Shown piece by piece: positions 6,817-9,847 of a stretch of DNA of 9,847 bases. Each line of letters starts with the position of its first letter. The stretch's first letter is position 1. Both the position numbers and the translations under genes were made by a program. The notes below the pieces were generated by a model. The model was not told where the DNA came from. It searched no databases and saw only the letters and a list, made by a program, of their open reading frames with translations. The stretch spans positions 1 through 9,847 of the forward strand of contig JAUWQK010000026.1 of the NCBI GenBank assembly GCA_030611115.1. Reading direction: 5' to 3'. The stretch is from Deltaproteobacteria bacterium. Its GTDB lineage: Bacteria; Desulfobacterota; Desulfobacteria; Desulfobacterales; ETH-SRB1.

Positions 6817-8240
6817 TATGAAGCCTTTCCTGGCATTTTGCTTAAAGCATTTTCAATAATCGAAAACTCATCGTTATTTATGGTTCTGAGATCCATTATA
6901 AAATAGTCTTCTTCTATTCTTCCTATTATAGGGGGTGTGTTTTCCCGCATGTGTTTTTCAACAGCATTAACGGACATTCCATTGATTTTGATGCCCACAC
7001 ATATGCTGGGCAGCTCTAAAAGGGGCAGTGATCCACCGCCAGCACGGGAAGAAAGCTTGAATAACTTAACAGACATGTCTGAGTTTTTTAGTTTTTTCAA
7101 CATGTCTAAAAGCGTTTTTCCTTTTTTTTCGATATATTCAAGTGGAAGGGTTAACATTCGGAGAGTCGGAATATTTTCAATCGCCTTTTCAGGATCTCTA
7201 TACAGACGAAGGGTGCTTTCAAGAGCCGCAAGGGTCAGCTTGTCTATTCGAAGCGCTCTGGTAAGAGGATTTTGTTTTATTTGATCAATGATAGTTCTTT
7301 TACCCACCATTATTCCAGCCTGCGGGCCGCCAAGAAGCTTATCTCCGCTGAAAGTTACAATATCCGCTCCTGCTGACACGGATTCCTGGACAGTGGGTTC
7401 TTTTAACAGGCCATATTTTGAAAAGTCTATAAAAGTTCCGCTGCCCAGATCTTCCATTACAGGAATCCTGTATTTTTTTCCAAGTTCAACAAGCTCCTTT
7501 AGAGAGACATCGGCAGTAAAACCAACCACACTATAATTGCTTTTATGTACCTTTAATAAAAGACCGGTATCACTTTCAACAGCTCTTTCATAATCTCTAA
7601 GATGGGTACGGTTTGTTGTTCCAACTTCCTTTAAAATTCCACCACTTTTTGCCATTACATCAGGTATTCTAAATGATCCACCGATTTCAACAAGCTCCCC
7701 TCTTGACACTATAACTTTTTTTTCTTTGGCTATTGTGTCCAGACAAAGAAGTACGGCAGCGGCATTGTTGTTTACGACCATTGCGGCTTCAGCACCGCTG
7801 ATTTCACATAATATATCCTCGACCGCACTATATCGTGAACCGCGGATACCTTTTGACAAATCAAATTCAAGGTTGGAATACCTGCCGGCTATTTCCGAAA
7901 GATTTTTAACAGCATCAGCCGGAAGCAATGATCTCCCCAAATTTGTGTGAACTATAATACCTGTTGCATTAATGGTACGCCTAAGATTCAGTTGCATGAT
8001 ATTTTTTACGCTGTCTTTAATCTTTTCAAGCAGTAAGCTTAAATCCGGACTTTCATCAATTATCTCTTTGCCTCCATTAATGATATCTGTGCGAAGGTCT
8101 TCAACAACAGAACGCGCTGAACGGACAAGAACGGATTTCGGAATATTTGCGAAGAAAGGTTCATCCTTTGCATTTTCGAGAATAAAGTCAATGCCTGGAA
8201 GTCGTTGCAAAAGATCCTGTTGTTTTTTGCTTAATCTCAT
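6816..8240 (-). CDS. selA: L-seryl-tRNA(Sec) selenium transferase (selenocysteine synthase)
   Basis: SelA is a PLP enzyme that converts seryl-tRNA(Sec) to selenocysteinyl-tRNA(Sec) using selenophosphate, so the organism should make selenoproteins. The 474-residue protein is full length. An N-terminal helical tRNA-binding region (LLQRLPGIDFIL) precedes the core, which has INATGIIVHTNLGRSLL (90-106), NNNAAAVLL, SRGELVEIGGSFRIPD (179-194) and the PLP lysine in FSGDKLLGGPQAG (Lys301). The C-terminal small domain is intact (PPIIGRIEEDYFIMDLRTI). It is first in an operon with the GGDEF-like TPR gene and gmhA. No clear Shine-Dalgarno site precedes the ATG, and the upstream sequence is AT-rich with several hairpins. 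selB, selC and selD are not in the window. Confidence 0.97.
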   Translation of the reverse strand: MRLSKKQQDLLQRLPGIDFILENAKDEPFFANIPKSVLVRSARSVVEDLRTDIINGGKEIIDESPDLSLLLEKIKDSVKNIMQLNLRRTINATGIIVHTNLGRSLLPADAVKNLSEIAGRYSNLEFDLSKGIRGSRYSAVEDILCEISGAEAAMVVNNNAAAVLLCLDTIAKEKKVIVSRGELVEIGGSFRIPDVMAKSGGILKEVGTTNRTHLRDYERAVESDTGLLLKVHKSNYSVVGFTADVSLKELVELGKKYRIPVMEDLGSGTFIDFSKYGLLKEPTVQESVSAGADIVTFSGDKLLGGPQAGIMVGKRTIIDQIKQNPLTRALRIDKLTLAALESTLRLYRDPEKAIENIPTLRMLTLPLEYIEKKGKTLLDMLKKLKNSDMSVKLFKLSSRAGGGSLPLLELPSICVGIKINGMSVNAVEKHMRENTPPIIGRIEEDYFIMDLRTINNDEFSIIENALSKMPGKAS

Positions 8241-8807
8241 TTTTTGGCAATTTTATTAGCAAGTTAAAAACTATCAGTATATAATGAACCACGCATAGAC
8301 GTGGCTGTTAAGCTTATCAGCCAAGAGCTCGCCCGAAGGGCTCTAATTTATTTATTAAATAGCATTATAAAGTTAATAAGTTCAATATATTTCTTTAAAG
8401 ATCTAAGTGTGTAGTTCACGACTATTCGTAAATCTTATGCTACCATCGTATCAAGCTGGCGATAACCTGTTGATCTTGTTCGATTTTTTGCGATTCAATT
8501 TTTTTAAACCGGTCCCCTCGTCCCCCAAGAAACCGCTTTCGCTCCTGTCTAATATCCTTTTCTTAATTTGTTTCATAAAGAAGGAATATTATCTAGATAA
8601 TTTGCCCTGACAAGTAAAATTATCACGCATATGAAAAAATGATTTTCATGGGCAAGCGCACGATGATTCATTGAAATTGCAACAACAAAAAAATCCAGCC
8701 AATCCTGTAAATTCCGTATAAAAAAAAGAGGCTTTTGACTTTCTCTTGAAAGCTTGATTGATGAAGGGAAGAAGTGATAAGGTAAAATGTAAACCCTGAG
8801 TTGACTC
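8241..8807. other. 567-bp region without a convincing gene
   Basis: This lies between the divergent selA and the hsdM remnant. It is AT-rich near selA, then has short homopolymer runs. A TATACT hexamer on the minus strand (8276-8281) could serve as a -10 for selA, but no good -35 sits 16-18 bp upstream of it. Three small hairpins occur at 8289-8344. Short frames on both strands lack ribosome binding sites and recognisable domains. It may be relic DNA left by insertions and deletions next to the decayed restriction locus. Confidence 0.6.
8289..8344. promoter_or_regulatory. Cluster of small hairpins upstream of selA
   Basis: Three stems follow each other: CCACG/CGTGG (8289-8304), TGGCTG/CAGCCA (8302-8323) and AGAGC/GCTCT (8324-8344). 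The third encloses an alternative GCCC-GAA-GGGC stem. The first two share bases 8302-8304, so they cannot form fully together. The cluster begins 49 bp from the selA start codon and would lie in its leader if transcription begins beyond 8344. No U-run suits a terminator on either strand. The role is unknown; it may be a repeat remnant rather than a regulator. Confidence 0.35.
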
Positions 8808-8883
8808 ATGACTGAAACTTTAAAAGTTGAGAACGTTCTGCTAGTCCCTCATGTGAGAGAGGGAAGGAAAAATATCCATATGA

Positions 8884-9456
8884 GAGCTATGTGGGCGGAA
8901 AAAGGAAGCTCCGGCCAAGGCATTTACACCGGCCAACATCAAGAAAGAACAGCAATTTTACGAGTCTGACCTTGATTTTCGCATCCATTTGAAGCTAAAT
9001 AGGGTTGAGCGGGAAATCAGCTTCACCCTCGGCCCGGAAAAGAGCTTCGTGAAAATATTTGAAAAAGAGGTGAAGGATGCCTTTGCCGAAGAGATCACCA
9101 ATCTGACGGAAGACCTCACAACAGCCAAAGAGAAGAACAGGGCGATCAATGCCTTTATTAAAGGGCTGGAGGTTGCGGCTGAATTTACCCACCGTCATTA
9201 TGTTTCGGACTATGAATATATCCAATACGGCGAGGATATTGAGGAATTCTTGAAGCGTGAGATCGGTAAACCCATTATCCGCTGGCAGGACAGCCCCCAT
9301 CTGGGTTATGAAATACTGCCCAATAAGTATTTTTATAAATACCAGCCGCCCAAACCAGCAGATGGGCTGTTAAAGGAATTTCGGGCGTTGGAGAAAGAGG
9401 CTGAAAAGATGTTGGCTGGGTTGGGGGAGCACATTGAATGCTATCATAAAAAATAA
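8884..9456 (+). pseudogene. hsdM: 3' remnant of a type I restriction-modification methyltransferase subunit (hsdM-like)
   Basis: The open frame begins after a TGA at 8881-8883; the first usual start codon is TTG at 8989 (155 codons from there). The C-terminus LGYEILPNKYFYKYQPPKP followed by LLKEFRALEKEAEKML is the kind of ending seen on HsdM N6-adenine methyltransferases: a GYEI...FYxYxPP motif, then a helix. The SAM-binding domain and the NPPF-type catalytic motif are absent, as is the N-terminal helical domain, so some two thirds of the gene is missing. The TAA overlaps the downstream hsdS-like start by 23 bp, a normal M-S junction, which supports the identification. Base composition is a little richer in G+C than the neighbouring genes. 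As it stands it cannot methylate DNA. The exact 5' breakpoint within about 8880-8990 is unclear. Confidence 0.65.
9423..9429 (+). promoter_or_regulatory. Ribosome binding site deciding the hsdS TTG start
   Basis: GGGGGAG lies 4 nt before TTG at 9434, inside the last codons of the hsdM remnant. There is no ATG in this frame near the start of the homology, so this site supports TTG as the original hsdS start codon. Confidence 0.5.
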
Positions 9457-9724
9457 TGCCTCAGTTGCCTGTGAATGGGCTAAAAATTTAGCGGAAGACT
9501 GGGAGTTTCGTTTGATTAAAAGGGACTTTATTGTAACCACTGGTAAGATGTTGCAATCTGTACAGCATAATGAAACAGAAACTGAAGAGTATTACTTGCG
9601 ATCAGCCAACCTCCGATGGGGAGGAGTTGACATAACAGACGTTCGAAGGATGTGGTTTGCTCCTCAGGAGAAGAAAAAATTAGCCTTACAATATGGCGAT
9701 TTTTTAGTAAGGAGTCAACAATAA
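9434..9724 (+). pseudogene. hsdS: 5' fragment of a type I restriction specificity subunit (hsdS), truncated by an insertion sequence
   Basis: HsdS selects the DNA target for type I enzymes through two target-recognition domains. Only the start of the first is present. After the N-terminal segment, WEFRLIKRDFI leads into TTGKMLQ, then YYLRSANLRWGGVDITDV and MWFAPQEKKKLALQYGDFLV. This is the standard order in HsdS, where GDxLV is normally followed by a glycine-rich EGG segment. Here it runs instead into RSQQ and a stop. The 96 residues compare with about 400 in a full protein, so the central conserved helix, the second recognition domain and the C-terminal helix are lost. The break (about 9710) coincides with the end of the insertion sequence to the right, so the stop codon is probably supplied by that element. 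Start is TTG with GGGGGAG upstream. Confidence 0.85.
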
Positions 9725-9847
9725 ATAACTTCACATTTTTGTTGGCCGAATCGTGTAATTCCAATTAGGCAAAATATCATGATTTTCCAATTGAAGTTGA
9801 GACATTTCCTTATCAGAAATTTTTTGACCATACTTATATCTCTTCTG
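9710..9847 (-). mobile_element. End of an ISAzo13-type insertion sequence, running off the right edge
   Basis: The hsdS homology stops at about 9709, and transposase coding sequence on the opposite strand ends at 9731. The intervening 21 bp, starting about GGAGTCAACAATAAATAACT, is therefore the likely terminal inverted repeat. The other end is outside the window, so neither the repeat nor a target duplication can be confirmed. The boundary is accurate to several bases at best. Confidence 0.6.
9731..9847 (-). CDS. ISAzo13-family transposase, C-terminal part (partial)
   Basis: The minus-strand frame is open from the window edge and ends at TGA (9733-9731), giving 38 residues. These include KYGQKISDKEMSQLQLE and then LPNWNYTIRP. 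A basic Y/G-x-K-(I/V)-S-D-(K/E)-(E/Q)-(M/L) segment followed by a tryptophan-rich (E/N)WNYTI ending is the typical C-terminus of ISAzo13-like DDE transposases (the Rhodopirellula-type transposase family). The catalytic DDE residues lie beyond the window, so whether the element is active cannot be told. It is inserted in opposite orientation into the hsdS gene. Confidence 0.75.
   Translation of the reverse strand, partial: QKRYKYGQKISDKEMSQLQLENHDILPNWNYTIRPTKM

Noticed and set aside
6937..7284. A 115-codon plus-strand frame.
   Set aside because: It lies wholly inside selA on the opposite strand and has no recognisable domain.
8451..8576. A 41-codon minus-strand frame, very basic, beginning MKQIKKRILDRSESG.
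   Set aside because: No ribosome binding site, no recognised domain, and it lies in apparent relic DNA between selA and the hsdM remnant.
8573..8809. A 78-codon minus-strand frame beginning MSQLRVYILPYHFF.
   Set aside because: No ribosome binding site or family resemblance, and its composition reflects AT-rich intergenic sequence.
8808..8969. A 53-codon plus-strand frame beginning MTETLKVENVLL just before the hsdM remnant, considered as the missing hsdM 5' part joined by a frameshift.
   Set aside because: Its sequence shows no methyltransferase motif, there is no ribosome binding site, and I could not find a shift that would join it sensibly to the downstream frame.
8995..9300. A 101-codon minus-strand frame.
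   Set aside because: It is antisense to the hsdM remnant, whose C-terminal motif is recognisable, so it is a shadow frame.
1..9847. Search for CRISPR arrays, tRNA genes including selC, and rRNA.
   Set aside because: No regularly spaced direct repeats and no tRNA-like cloverleaf or rRNA segment were seen by eye; the repeated units found are inverted pairs.

Overview
The window looks like chromosomal DNA from an anaerobic, sulfate-reducer-like bacterium of the Desulfobacterota. This is inferred from gene content and arrangement: an fmdB-type zinc ribbon, hemC and a cobA-hemD fusion in one operon; a selenocysteine synthase gene; and AT-leaning coding sequence. No rRNA or other phylogenetic marker is present, so the placement is tentative. 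Almost all of 1-8240 is ordinary core metabolism read from the minus strand. The right end, about 8241-9847, is decayed accessory DNA.

Left edge, plus strand: the last 35 codons of an unidentified gene (1-108), then a HAD-superfamily hydrolase (150-842). The hydrolase ends convergently, overlapping the 3' end of cobA-hemD by 26 bp. Minus-strand operon A (3501 down to 817) is FmdB-type zinc ribbon, hemC, cobA-hemD. Its junctions are tight: TAATG between the first two, and a 20-bp overlap between the next two. It converts porphobilinogen through hydroxymethylbilane and uroporphyrinogen III to precorrin-2, the entry to siroheme, cobalamin and siroheme-dependent heme.

Minus-strand operon B (8240 down to 4886) is selA, a degenerate-GGDEF/TPR protein and gmhA, linked by TAATG and ATGA overlaps. 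A deoxyhypusine-synthase-like gene (4685-3741) follows. It sits between two unrelated long imperfect palindromes, 3588-3738 and 4700-4895, each of which could fold into a large hairpin. The second palindrome includes the gmhA stop codon, and the first stops 2 nt from the stop codon of the deoxyhypusine-synthase-like gene.

The selA upstream region (8241-8807) has no convincing gene but holds a cluster of small, partly exclusive hairpins. Beyond it, on the plus strand, are remnants of a type I restriction-modification locus. The 3' end of an hsdM-like gene overlaps the start of hsdS, and hsdS is cut inside its first target-recognition domain. The cut coincides with the end of an insertion sequence of the ISAzo13 type, whose transposase C-terminus runs off the right edge on the minus strand. 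I saw no CRISPR array, tRNA or rRNA. I do not see a clearly new multi-gene system. The least explained parts are the two palindromes around the deoxyhypusine-synthase-like gene and the degenerate GGDEF-TPR protein tied to selA and gmhA.
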